Notes under the pieces: model-generated
Database searches by the model: none
What the model saw: the letters and a program-made list of their open reading frames with translations, nothing else
What the model was told of the DNA's origin: nothing
Source: Bathynomus jamesi
Lineage: Eukaryota > Arthropoda > Malacostraca > Isopoda > Cirolanidae
NCBI GenBank assembly: GCA_023014485.1
Contig: JAJOZX010006147.1
Coordinates: forward strand, 53,501-117,500
DNA length: 64,000 nucleotides
Direction of reading: 5' to 3'
Shown here: positions 55,382 through 64,000 of the stretch, one piece after another
Numbering within the stretch: the first letter of the stretch is position 1
Layout: each line of letters begins with the position of its first letter
Translations under genes and position numbers: made by a program

Positions 55382-55422
55382 GTAAAAATGAACAATGAAT
55401 AATCCATATTCATTTTTACATG
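55382..55422. repeat. Small hairpin
   Basis: TGTAAAAATGAACAATGAAT and ATTCATTTTTACA form a short inverted repeat, possibly the start of a terminal repeat. Confidence 0.5.
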
Positions 55423-56045
55423 AGAAACCAAAATCGCCTAAGCGAGTTTTGGATAGAATTTCGATTTGTACTTCTTATTCATTAATACCCACTCTTTGTC
55501 TCTAATTCGTTCTTGTAAATCTTCCTAATAATGATTTGTACTATACGTACAAATTCAATAACTATGACGTCACATTTTCCCGTCATTAATTTCCCTTCAT
55601 CATATCTCCAGTATTCAATGTATGAAAATTCTTTAACATCATAATATAAATTGTACACTCTATAGAAGTCATTATTTATATGCTATGTAGTATAAATATT
55701 ATTATTCAACCCTATTCAACTATACGTCCATATCTTAACTTGACCATTACCCTATATAAATTTTATTAAATATTCATTTTTACTCGTGTCAGTCTATAAA
55801 AAGCAAAACTTTAGGCATTCGTTCGAAAACGCACAAATACGTTCTCGTATTATTTTTTTTATTTTTATTATATCACCTCCCGCATTGAATTCGAAAATGC
55901 TTAGTTAAGTTATCAAATTCCGCTAACTATGGCAAAATTGAACGCTTCAAAGATAAAAATCTCCTTTCGCTCTGATTCGAATTTATAACATTATCATGCG
56001 TTATGTTATATTATGTGTGTCATGTCTCATATACTTGTGTTGTAC

Positions 56046-56155
56046 TAATAACCATATATAATAACCATATATTATAACCATATATTATAACCATATATTA
56101 TACCATATATTATAACCATATATTATAACCATATATTATAACCATATATAAATAT
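56046..56155. repeat. ATAACCATATATT minisatellite
   Basis: About eight units of ATAACCATATATT (13-14 bp period). The rest of 55423-56560 is AT-rich with no gene recognised. Confidence 0.85.
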
Positions 56156-56559
56156 ATAAAAACACTGTAAGAATGGTAAACGACGTAATGTACTTCAATG
56201 AAACTGTAATTAAATGTAATGATTTAATATATAATGTAAGAATGTACTTTAATAGAAGTGTAATTAAACAATAATAAGTGAATATGAATTAATTGGTAAA
56301 TGTAATCATAATTGTAATGAACCAAAATTAATACATACTCAGTCGTGTACTTAAATTGTACTTATGTACTACTATGAAATGATATCGCCTTCAGAAATGA
56401 AGATTCGGCAAAAATATACGATTAGCTTTTTTATTTTTTTAAATTTTTATTTGGAATCTTTCAAACATCTGATCATGTCTTTAAAAGGGGGGAACTTAAC
56501 CTTCAACTGTCTTCCCCCAACATTTAGGCTTATATTATACATGTATTTGTAAAATGAAC

Positions 56560-57125
56560 TGCACTTCATTACGGGACTGTGCTTAGGTCACTGCTACGAG
56601 CCTCCCTTGTTAGCAGCCTCGCTGCGGGGAGGGGGCAGAGGCCCCTTGCCTCCTTAACTTTTTAGATTCCGGCCTGAGCCATGGTCGAAAGAGGTCGAAC
56701 CTCTACCCCTGTAAATTCAGAGCACTACCTGTAAATTTTTAAGAAGTAAATTACAGTAAGAGAAACTTTTTATTTTCCCCTTCGAGCCGTGCTCTCTTCA
56801 GAAGAACTTAGTCAGTTAAGTCGATAAGTTATAAAAGAAAAGTCGATAATTTTAGTATCAGAGAAAGTATCCGAGTATTATAAAAAGAGAAGAATTAACA
56901 CCTGGCGACTCTTTGCCCAAATTAAGAAAGAGACAACCCAAGCACCATAGAAGATATTGGCATAACAGTCTGGCGAGTCTGTAGCCAAGAGTTTAACAAG
57001 TGGCGACCCACCATTTGACCGGCGGAAAAGAATTAGAATGTTATAGAAGAAATATCCGTTGCTGCCTCCTAACTAGAACCCCCGTCGATCCGAACCACCC
57101 CAGGGCCATAGACGGAGGGGTTAAC
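56560..57125 (+). other. Possible LTR-retrotransposon leader (weak)
   Basis: A GC-richer island (56590-56700) followed by an A-rich stretch. Near 57000 is TTAACAAGTGGCGACCCACC, where TGGCGACCC could be a tRNA primer-binding site after an LTR ending in ACA. Related TGGCGA strings occur at 56903 and 56973. No gag or pol reading frame is present and no second LTR was found. Confidence 0.25.
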
Positions 57126-57195
57126 ATATATACACACACACACACCTTGTGAACCTTCTTAGGGTTCCGTGCGTCGGTCTTTCTTCACACGAAGG

Positions 57196-58354
57196 TCAAG
57201 CTGGTGGCCCGCCTCTAGTCCTGGCTTGGTGCCGGAGCGAGTTGCTCTCTTGCGCTCTCGACCGTACATATCCAGGTACACCCGGCTCATCTGGTACCGT
57301 CCTGGGCAAGGCATCTAGTCTTCTCTTGAAGACTTCAACTTTGACCGTTGTAACGTTTCTGAGGTCCTTTGGAAGCTGGTTGAAAATTCTTGGCCCTCTG
57401 ACAACCAAGCTATTTTCCTTCAAAGTTGAAGAGGTCCCTTGTCGGGCATTTAATTTGGGAATACTACACATTCTGCCTTTCCTATTTCCAGCGTTGTTTG
57501 GATGGTAATTGGGTTTAAGGTTTTGGTACCAGTTTTTCGATCATTTTCCATATGTAGATTATAAGGGCTACGTCGTAGCCAATGTCGTAACACCGCTTCC
57601 CGTCGCGAAGTTAAGCGACATTGGGTCTGGGTAGCAGTTGGATGGGAGACCGTCCTCCGCGTCCAGATTATGTAGCGACCCGTGGTTCGGATCCCACGTA
57701 AAGCTGTAGGTCCCCTCCGTCATATGACCTTAGATGTGCGAAGGAGGTTAAACAACCCCAATCTTTATTATGTAGATTATAGTATACCTCTCTTCTTCTT
57801 TCCAGGGAGTACAGCTTTAGTTTACGTAATCTTTCCCAGTAGTTGAGTTCTTTGCAGCCATCAATCTGGCTGTGAAATGTCTCTGCGTTTTCTTCTAGTT
57901 TATTTAATCTTCCTTTTATATAGGGACGTCAAAACTAGAGCATATTCAAGTTTTGGTATGATCAGTGTTCTCAGCAGGGAATCATTACTATCTTGTCCTC
58001 CTTTTGAACGTTCTTAGTACCTGTCCCGCGACTCTTTTTGCTTTGTTTATTGTTATCTGATTTGTGTCCCGAGTTTGGCATCATCGGTCATATTACCCGA
58101 AGCCGACCGCATTCGTGCTTCTCTGAATTTCTTGTCTCTCTGGACCATAATATGCAGTTTTTAAGTTCCTCATTTCTATCATATCTCAAGAGCTGAAATT
58201 TTCGGTGTGTAAATGTCATATTGCTGTCTTCTGACCATTTGTATATTTTGTTTGTCCCTCTGCAAGGCCCACTTCATTTGCATCGATGATTTTTCTGTTG
58301 ATCTTTGTATCGTCCGCAAATGAGGTTATAACTGTTGCTGTTACTCCACTGTCT
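57196..58354 (-). pseudogene. LINE E reverse transcriptase, downstream part
   Basis: Starts at DSGVTATVITSFADDTKINR (active site FADD). It continues through a thumb region with EYALVLTSLYK, IDGCKELNYWERLRKLKLYSLERRRE, the 5S SINE interruption, and finally MCSIPKLNARQGTSSTLKEN, LVVRGPRIFNQLPKDLRNVT and TVPDEPGVPGYVRSRAQESN. The last block is a characteristic C-terminus of an arthropod LINE group. A few frameshifts. Confidence 0.8.
57564..57768 (+). mobile_element. 5S-rRNA-derived SINE with 13-bp TSD
   Basis: A 205-bp insertion flanked by a perfect 13-bp duplication TATGTAGATTATA (57551-57563 and 57769-57781). The 5' half matches 5S rRNA in order: AACACCGCTTCCCGTC, GCGAAGTTAAGCGACATTGG (A-box region) and GTTGGATGGGAGACCG (C-box region). 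The 3' half ends GAAGGAGGTTAAACAACCCC. Polymerase III transcription from the internal 5S promoter would be expected for an active copy. Confidence 0.85.
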
Positions 58355-58362
58355 ATGTCTGT

Positions 58363-61300
58363 CATGACTCCAGATTTGAAAAAATTTACTGGAGCACAGC
58401 TCTGAATTTACTTTTTTTCCCCTTACACCACTAGATAGGTAATCATAGTAAACTCTGAATTGACGACATACCAATTACAAATGTTAGCTAAACATAATAA
58501 TACAATAATGTACAGTTTATAACTCACCTTAAGTTTTTTATTCATTGCAGCAGCAACAGGGACGATTAGATCTTGCATGTAGGCATTTGTTGTGAATTTA
58601 CCGCCATGTATGCTTGGCCACTGATCAATGGCTTTCTGTGTGATCATTACAGCAGATCTAGTGCCTGGAGCTGGACCCTCCTTCACAATTCTGCACAGCT
58701 TAGTCAAATGAGATGGCTTAATGGATCCTTTGTGTTCAACAATGAAACCAAGAATGGAGAATGTCCCTTCAGCTGGTGTTTCACTCCAGGCAGTTGATCC
58801 ATCTTTATCAAAATGCTTTAATCTCTCCGTGATTCCTTTCCACAGCTGTTCTATATATTCTGTCAGCCAATTTATCACTGAGTCTTTTGTAAAACTACTT
58901 TCAGATCTGGTTCTGGATGGTCTAGCAACTTCAGCAACCTGATAGTAATCAGAACGTTTCTTGATGTATTTGTAAACTTCATTTAGGATATAATCCTCAG
59001 CTGTTAGTTCCTTTTGCTGCCCTGTGGTATCGTGCTTAAATTCAGAAACTACATCATTTGCATTTCCTCCATTAGCTAATTTGGAAATTGTTTCCATCAC
59101 TCTTAACATAACAGTTTTCCCTCCTTCTTTATAAAATATATTTTCTACAAATTCTGCACTAACTGTGGTTTTTTGAGCTACTTGCAACATAATCTTTGTT
59201 ACATAGGAAATCAATACATAGAACTTGTCACTAATTTCTTTCTCTTGTGGATGATCAAAAAACACACAATTTTCCACAAATCTGTCAAATTGATCAAATT
59301 CGTAATTAACCATGCGAGTATCAGATTTGAGTTTTGGTCTCTTAAAACCAATGATATTGTCAAGAACCATATTGGTATAGTCAAGGCCTGATCTCAGATT
59401 TGAAGAGTGATTCTGAATAAAGTCTAAAAGCTCACTTAGTTTACAAATTTTCTTCAATGCATCAACGTGGGCTCTGTTCACAAGATGCATTAAGTCCCAT
59501 CGAAATTTGAAATTTTCTCCAAACAACTTTTTCATTTCATTTTTAAATGGCTCGTTGTCCTTACAAAAAGCCCCATCTCCAACCATTCCAGATACCTTGG
59601 ATTTAATTGCTTCTTCAGATAGTTTCAAGTGATTAGGAGACTTCAACACATCAAAAATTTCATTGGCCAAATAAACTCCTGATTTGCTGCGTACTAAATT
59701 TATCCCAGCAAGTTTTACAGTCTTATCTTCTTCACTCATAACTAATACAACTAGCATGCTTAATCCCAAAATTGTTCCAATGTCAGCTGTTATTGTTACT
59801 GAAGTTTGTTCTAAGAACCACTTTACAGTTTGTTCTTTAAGTTGATTATCTAATAGCTCACAAATTGTCTCGCACGCATGTGTGCTATGATTCAAATTTC
59901 CAACCTCACAACCTGACCTATGTAATACAGCTAGAAGTACTGGATATAGAGCCCATGCAGTGTTTGTTTTCATTATGTAGTATAAGATGTTGCCACATAA
60001 GTCTTCTATGCGTTTAGTAGTGTTCCGAGAAGATGTTTTCATCACTTCATAAACAGCAGCTCTTTGATGATGCTGAAGTTTAATTAAATGTCTCTTCAGG
60101 TGGGTTTCAGATTTCTAAACCATCTTTCTTGATTTTCTCCTTGTTTGCATACATAGGTTAAATCTTTAACATTGAAGTAACCTTTTATGTTAGAATGTTT
60201 GTCTGAAGCACATGCTTTGGGGTCTGTGCAAGCTATGCAATATAATGTAAACATTTTATCATCAGAAGCATCATCAATATCTTCTTGATTATCATCATCT
60301 TCATCCTCAACAGCTATATCTACATCAGGCATATTAGTGTCACTATTTGCAATGTTTTCCATTATATCACTTGGTACTGAAAATGAATCATCAGCATGCC
60401 CTAGATCCTTCTTTGACACCAATTTGAATGTAGATTTGATCAAATCATTGTTCAGGATTTCTTGTATTGATTTACACTTGCTTAAATGGGCTATGGAAAT
60501 GTCAAATTTGTTGCTTTTTGCTTTATTAGAGTTGGATGCAACACTTGAACTTGAAGGCATATTTTGACTCTTCTCTTTATTAACCACAACAGCTTGGTGA
60601 GTTTCTTTTGTTAGGCGCAAAATTGCATTCAATGTCTTCTGGATTTGGGAATTTTCAAATTCCTCTAAAGCAGTTTTGTTAGTCTGATGCGCAGATTCCT
60701 CACTTACCTTTTGTTTCTTAGGTGGAGGAGAAGCACTTTCTTCAGTCTGTGAAACATCTAGTGAAAAGTTTCATTTTCTAGATTAGCAGTTGATGAAGTT
60801 GGTTCATTTTTCTGAGGTCTAGCACTAGCACATTTTGTGAACAAACTAAATGACTGCTTTGCCGTATCTCTTTGCTGCACTTCATCCTGGTATTTCTTTA
60901 CTGCAATATCTAAGCTGTGGGCCCAAACTCTGGGACCTCTTGTATTGTAACAAATATTTTTTTGGGAATTAAAATGTTCCTCCCAGTTTTGCTTCTTTGA
61001 ATATTTGTTCTTGCATTGACCACAAAAGTAACCCCTTTTAACACCCTCACTTTTCTCTCCAACTTCATCAATATTAGGATCCATTATTGATTATTGACTA
61101 CCTGAAAAAATACAAAATAAGTAAAAGTTAGTAAATATAGTATGGTAAAAGTAAGTAAATATAGTAAAGTAAAAGTAAGTGCTTTAAACTTAGTAAAAGT
61201 AAGGAAGAGTAAGTAAAAGTAGGTAAGTTTAAACTTAACTAAACTTTTCAATTCTAGAGTCATGGTGGATTACTTAAAACCGCACAAGTAATTATCTGGC

Positions 61301-61626
61301 CAATTTATCAAACCTGGCCGAGATCAATGGAACATAGTCCAATCCTGATAATTTTATATTAAAAAAATATACGTTTTAATAAAATTTTAATTATCAAAAC
61401 ATTGAAGCTTAACAAAAAATAAAAATAATTGTTAAATATGGAATTACCAACTAAACTTAAAATAACTAAATTTGTAATTTAAAAAAATTGGTTTGTACAA
61501 GAACGTATACGCAAAAAAATTGCATAACGTCTAGCGGATGAACAAAACCCAAACCCAAATTTACTTTTTCTCATGGTCAAATTTACTGGAGCAATGCTCC
61601 CAAGATCCCAGGAATCTGGAGTCATG
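58363..61626 (-). mobile_element. Unclassified DNA transposon F, perfect 8-bp TSD
   Basis: Ends CATGACTCCAGATT on the left and the inverse on the right, with a further inverted AAATTTACTGGAGC-type block 20-30 bp inside. The flanking duplication ATGTCTGT is perfect (58355-58362 and 61627-61634). Excising the element plus one duplication restores the host retrotransposon's frame. It encodes one nearly intact minus-strand gene. The 8-bp duplication suggests hAT or a similar superfamily, but the termini are not typical hAT. Confidence 0.85.
58423..61084 (-). pseudogene. Transposase-like protein of element F
   Basis: The minus-strand ATG at 61084 (MDPNIDEVGEKSEGVKRG) leads to a C2H2-type finger (YFCGQCKNKYSKKQNWEEHF). 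A shift near 60765 leads to a serine-rich linker, an acidic stretch (EDEDDDNQEDIDD) and a cysteine motif (YCIACTDPKACASDKH). A third finger-like region (YVCKQGENQERWF, then after a shift ETHLKRHLIKLQHH) precedes a 540-residue open block from 60045. Its motifs include VTITADIGTIL, VSGMVGDGAFCKDNE and FRWDLMHLVNRAHVDAL, where D-x-x-H after an aspartate block resembles the D(2)H signature of several cut-and-paste transposases. After AAAMNKKLK the sequence GGTGAGT (58525) looks like a splice donor, so the last residues of the open frame may be intronic. Only two shifts in about 880 codons. Confidence 0.7.
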
Positions 61627-61634
61627 ATGTCTGT

Positions 61635-61890
61635 TAGCATGATAATGAACGGGAGTGGGGGCAGCACTGTACCTTTTGGTACTGAGCTGCGTTCGTCTGA
61701 TTCTGATGATGACACACCTTGAATTTTTGACCACCTGTAGTCGTTTTCTGAGGAAGTTGTAGATCCATTTTTCCACTTTGCCTGTTATTCCCATATGTTT
61801 CATTTTATGTGCTATTATACCATGATCGCATTTGTCGAAAGCTTTAGCAAAATCCGTTTTCATTGCCTTCAAGTGCATATATGTGTATAT
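61635..61890 (-). pseudogene. LINE E reverse transcriptase, upstream part
   Basis: Contains the catalytic-motif region TDFAKAFDKCDHGIIAHKM, MGITGKVEKWIYNFLRKRLQ and, one shift later, VPKGTVLPPLPFIIMLTDI, where the DNA transposon was inserted. It resembles the LINE at 35.5-38.8 kb. Confidence 0.8.
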
Positions 61891-61926
61891 ATATAATATA
61901 CAGTATATACATATATATATATATAT
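61880..61926. repeat. (TA)n microsatellite
   Basis: TA/TATG repeats at the 5' edge of retrotransposon E and the mariner fragment. Confidence 0.9.
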
Positions 61927-61927
61927 A

Positions 61928-62325
61928 CAGGGTGTCCCATAAGTCATAGGGTAAAATAAGAAATTCATGTTTTTCCGTTTATGCAAGTGCCCATGATTTC
62001 TTTGAGTAAGGAAGAACGTATCCGCATCCAGGTAATTCTGCTCGTAGGAAATCGGAGTCAGAGGGAGGTCACTGAGGAATTTAACAGATTGCATCCGGAC
62101 CGCGCGCCGATAACACACAGCTGTGTCGGCAAACTTGTAGCAAAGTTCAGGGAAACGGGGTCCATAGGAGATAAACCACGCAGTGGACCTCCGAGGACAT
62201 CCACCGACGATGACAGCCGCTACCATCCTCGCTCATTTCACAAACAGTCCCCAAAAGTCTCTTCGGCGATTTTATTGCCGTTTTTATCATTTTGCCCTAT
62301 GGTTCCAGACTTACGGGACACTCTG
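61928..62325 (+). mobile_element. Mariner MITE carrying only the transposase N-terminus
   Basis: Ends CAGGGTGTCCCATAAGTC and, inverted at 62325, CAGAGTGTCCCGTAAGTC. TA precedes the left end, and the right TA has changed to CA. The interior keeps the 5' part of the transposase gene only. The same terminal sequence is found on 24377-25143. Confidence 0.85.
61994..62220 (+). pseudogene. Mariner transposase N-terminal domain
   Basis: Reads MISLSKEERIRIQVILLVGN, SQREVTEEFNRLHPDRAPI, CVGKLVAKFRETGSIGDKPR, SGPPRTSTDDD: the bipartite helix-turn-helix of a mariner transposase. A shift leads to ATILAHFTNSPQKSLRRF and the gene is then deleted to the 3' terminus. No catalytic residues remain. Confidence 0.85.
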
Positions 62326-62326
62326 C

Positions 62327-62354
62327 ATATATATATATATATATATATATATAG
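62327..62354. repeat. (TA)n microsatellite
   Basis: TA run between the mariner fragment and the Penelope-like element. Confidence 0.95.
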
Positions 62355-62455
62355 TCATGCGGGTTGCTTCTACAAAGCCTCAATTTAATATTTAGGAGAA
62401 ATCCAATGACAAGGAGGAATGTAAATGCCATGAAAAGTCTTCTTTAATGCGCAAC

Positions 62456-62481
62456 GTTTCGAGCAATACGCTCATCATCAG
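62456..62481 (-). ncRNA. Hammerhead-ribozyme-like core in Penelope terminal repeat
   Basis: On the minus strand, CTGATGA, a stem-loop (GAGC/GCTC) and GAAAC occur in the order of a hammerhead core. The stem II sequence differs from that at 12993-13025, while both flanking boxes are kept. Stems I and III were not resolved by eye. Confidence 0.45.
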
Positions 62482-62814
62482 GCTAGATAATAACAATATG
62501 AAATTAGAATCAATAAATAAATGTGAACAAGACAAAATAATCTCTATAAAACCTATTCATTAAAAGCAAATTTTAAAAAGACTAAAAGAAGAGGGTTAAA
62601 TTCAAAGTTATAAAAATTTACATATAAAATTACAAGAAATTTAAAAAGCTATTTTTAAATTACATATAGTAAATTTGAAATTAGTACACTGGAATAATTA
62701 ACACTAATACAATGGAATAATTAACACTACGAACCTTTCAATGCTGGTTCCGAGGCACGAGTAATTTAAAACAAAACAAAACAGGAAACAAACTATGGGT
62801 TGGGCGGTTGGAGA

Positions 62815-62890
62815 GTTATAAGTTGGGGAGGGGGGATTATAAAAAATTGGGGAGGGGGGAGGGGGGAGGGGAGTTGGGGAGGGGGGATTA
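62815..62890. repeat. G-rich GGGGAGGGGGGA repeats
   Basis: Tandem TTGGGGAGGGGGGATTATAAAAAATT units in the Penelope 3' region. The G-runs could form quadruplexes. Confidence 0.75.
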
Positions 62891-63771
62891 TAAAAAATTT
62901 AGAGGGACAGCTGAGGAATCCACGTTTAGAGAAGGGGTCAATGTTTTAATATAAAGAGATTCCAAAATTCTAAGTGAGTTAGGTAGGACAAGAATTACAA
63001 CCGAGAATTTTAAAATTATCTAAAGTGACATCAGTTTTGCATTTAATACTATGTTCCCGAATACTGGAGGCTTCTTTTTTATTTAAAATTTTACCTGTTC
63101 GGCAACTTATTCCCATATGCGAATAAAATCTAGCCCTGAGGGAGCGCACGGTGCTGCCAATATAAGTACCAAGGAGACACCTTGGGCAGGTAAATAAATA
63201 TACAACACCGCTACGCAACGAATCAGGAGTTCGATCCTTCGCTGAGAAAAAGCTACCTAAAGACATTTTGTTAATAAATATAATGCGAAAATCAGTATGA
63301 TAAAAAAATTTCTTAACAACTTTGTAAATTTAAGTTTAAATTCTTTATTCATGGGACCCATTTCAGGTACCAAAAAATATTTTATATCTTTAGGCACTGA
63401 AATACAGGGAAGTTGGGCTATAAACATTATTTAAGAAAGATCTTATTAGTTTATCTACATATTGAACAGGAAAACTATTATTGGTAAAATATGATCTTAA
63501 ATTATTAAATTCATCGTTGAGTAAGGTAAAACTAGAGGTCAAATTATATCCTCTGAACAAGAGAGTTTTAATACACGACATCTTATAGTTAAAATCAGTA
63601 AAACTAAAGAAATTCATGCCCAAACCAGTAAAAGTGGGTTTCCTGTAAACTGATGTAGTAATAGAATCACCTTTTTTCGAAATTAAAAGATCTAAAAAGG
63701 GAAGGGAGCCATTTTTCTCAGTTTCCATTGTATGTTATATTGGGGTGCAGAGAATTTAAGAAGTTAAAAAA

Positions 63772-64000
63772 TGTTATTTTACTTTCAATAATAAGGTTTA
63801 CCAACAAATTGATGGTGTTGGGATGGGATCACCCGTCGGACCTTTATCAGCTGATTTTTTTATGACTCATTTAGAAAGTGTAATTTTTAGACAATCTCCC
63901 ACCCATTGTAAACCAATTTTCTATCGACGCTTCGTTGATGACTCGATAGCTGTTTTTGATAATGCTGTACAAGCGCAACAATTTTTTAACTTCTTAAATT
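63772..64000 (+). pseudogene. Penelope-like element 3, reverse transcriptase (runs off window)
   Basis: The plus-strand frame has TFNNKVYQQIDGVGMGSPVG, LSADFFMTHLE and the catalytic FYRRFVDDSIAVFDN, continuing to QQFFNFLN at the window edge. These are the polymerase palm motifs of Penelope-like elements. It starts within about 10 bp of where the minus-strand element 2 starts, so the two copies are head to head. The shared FFNFLN segment is at 63750-63768 (minus) and at the window edge (plus). Confidence 0.85.

Larger units (their letters stand above)
57146..61890 (-). mobile_element. Non-LTR retrotransposon E, split by a 3.3-kb transposon
   Basis: The minus-strand reverse transcriptase begins at about 61890, runs to 61627 and is interrupted by a DNA transposon (58363-61626). 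It continues from 58362 to about 57146, with a 5S SINE at 57564-57768 inside. Reading across with one 8-bp duplication removed joins the coding frame exactly. The 5' half of the element (endonuclease, ORF1) is missing. Confidence 0.85.
62380..63768 (-). pseudogene. Penelope-like element 2 (RT thumb, GIY-YIG, pLTR)
   Basis: Minus strand from about 63768: FFNFLNSLHPNI, GSLPFLDLLISKKGDSITTS, YRKPTFTGLGMNFFSFTDFN (end of the Penelope reverse transcriptase). After small shifts come NKEFKLKFTKLLRNF and MSLGSFFSAKDRTPDSLRSG. The GIY-YIG endonuclease then follows (VVYLFTCPRCLLGTYIGSTVRSLRARFYSH, EHSIKC) to 62979. GIY-YIG nucleases cut the target for Penelope integration. The terminal repeat signature follows at 62430-62485. 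The catalytic reverse transcriptase motifs are absent on this strand. Confidence 0.85.

Noticed and set aside
57564..57768. Genuine 5S rRNA gene
   Set aside because: Only about half of the 5S sequence is present. It has an unrelated 3' tail and a 13-bp target duplication, so it is a retroposed SINE.
58423..60045. Conserved host gene encoding the 540-residue frame
   Set aside because: It lies wholly within inverted termini and an 8-bp target duplication, and inside a retrotransposon, so it moved as part of a transposon.

Overview
The window looks like arthropod genomic DNA, and a decapod-crustacean-type genome is my best guess. The grounds are dispersed CCTAA/TTAGG pentamer runs (the arthropod telomere unit), very frequent long (TA)n, (CA)n and (CT)n microsatellites, and a mix of Tc1/mariner, hAT, Merlin, CR1, RTE and Penelope-like elements. 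The organism is inferred, not shown. I found no host gene: every protein-like reading frame I can interpret belongs to a mobile element, and almost all are broken.

Layout. 0-3.3 kb: microsatellites, an 8-bp-TSD MITE carrying CCTAA repeats, and a diverged direct repeat. 3.3-5.8 kb: a complete CACTA-ended element with a decayed minus-strand gene. 6.3-9.2 kb: RTE-type retrotransposon with an internal deletion. 9.3-10.3 kb: DD41D mariner relic. 10.3-12.9 kb: tRNA-headed repeats in tandem and inverted arrangements, and a foldback element. 12.9-15.9 kb: Penelope-like relic, hairpins, Merlin transposase relic. 16.1-18.7 kb: first of three copies of a poorly classified transposase family (here called FDTT/CRHH after its motifs). 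18.8-22.8 kb: 5S-rRNA-derived SINE, Merlin-like MITE, and a hAT-type MITE split by a palindromic Tc1. 24.4-25.1 kb: mariner. 25.8-31.6 kb: three CR1 pieces with zinc-finger plus SGNH-esterase ORF1. 31.7-34.8 kb: two mariner relics and a hAT-type MITE. 35.5-38.8 kb: minus-strand non-LTR element. 39.2-43.0 kb: second and best-preserved FDTT/CRHH element, itself carrying a hAT MITE. 43.0-47.0 kb: minus-strand non-LTR element. 47.0-50.1 kb: foldbacks and two retrotransposon fragments, one split by a hAT MITE. 50.4-55.1 kb: DD37E mariner split by the third FDTT/CRHH element. 57.1-61.9 kb: a non-LTR element split by a 3.3-kb DNA transposon and also carrying a 5S SINE. 61.9-64.0 kb: mariner fragment, then Penelope-like elements in head-to-head orientation.

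The insertions give a relative chronology. Clear nests are Tc1 in hAT MITE, 5S SINE and an 8-bp-TSD transposon in one retrotransposon, FDTT/CRHH in mariner, and hAT MITE in FDTT/CRHH. Target-site duplications read directly from the sequence fix many boundaries to the base. Several elements are self-inverted (palindromic), a recurring mode of rearrangement in this locus.

The most promising unexplained material is the FDTT/CRHH family (three diverged copies, TTAGGGTGA termini in two of them) and the 58.4-61.6 kb transposon, whose removal restores the interrupted reverse transcriptase frame exactly.
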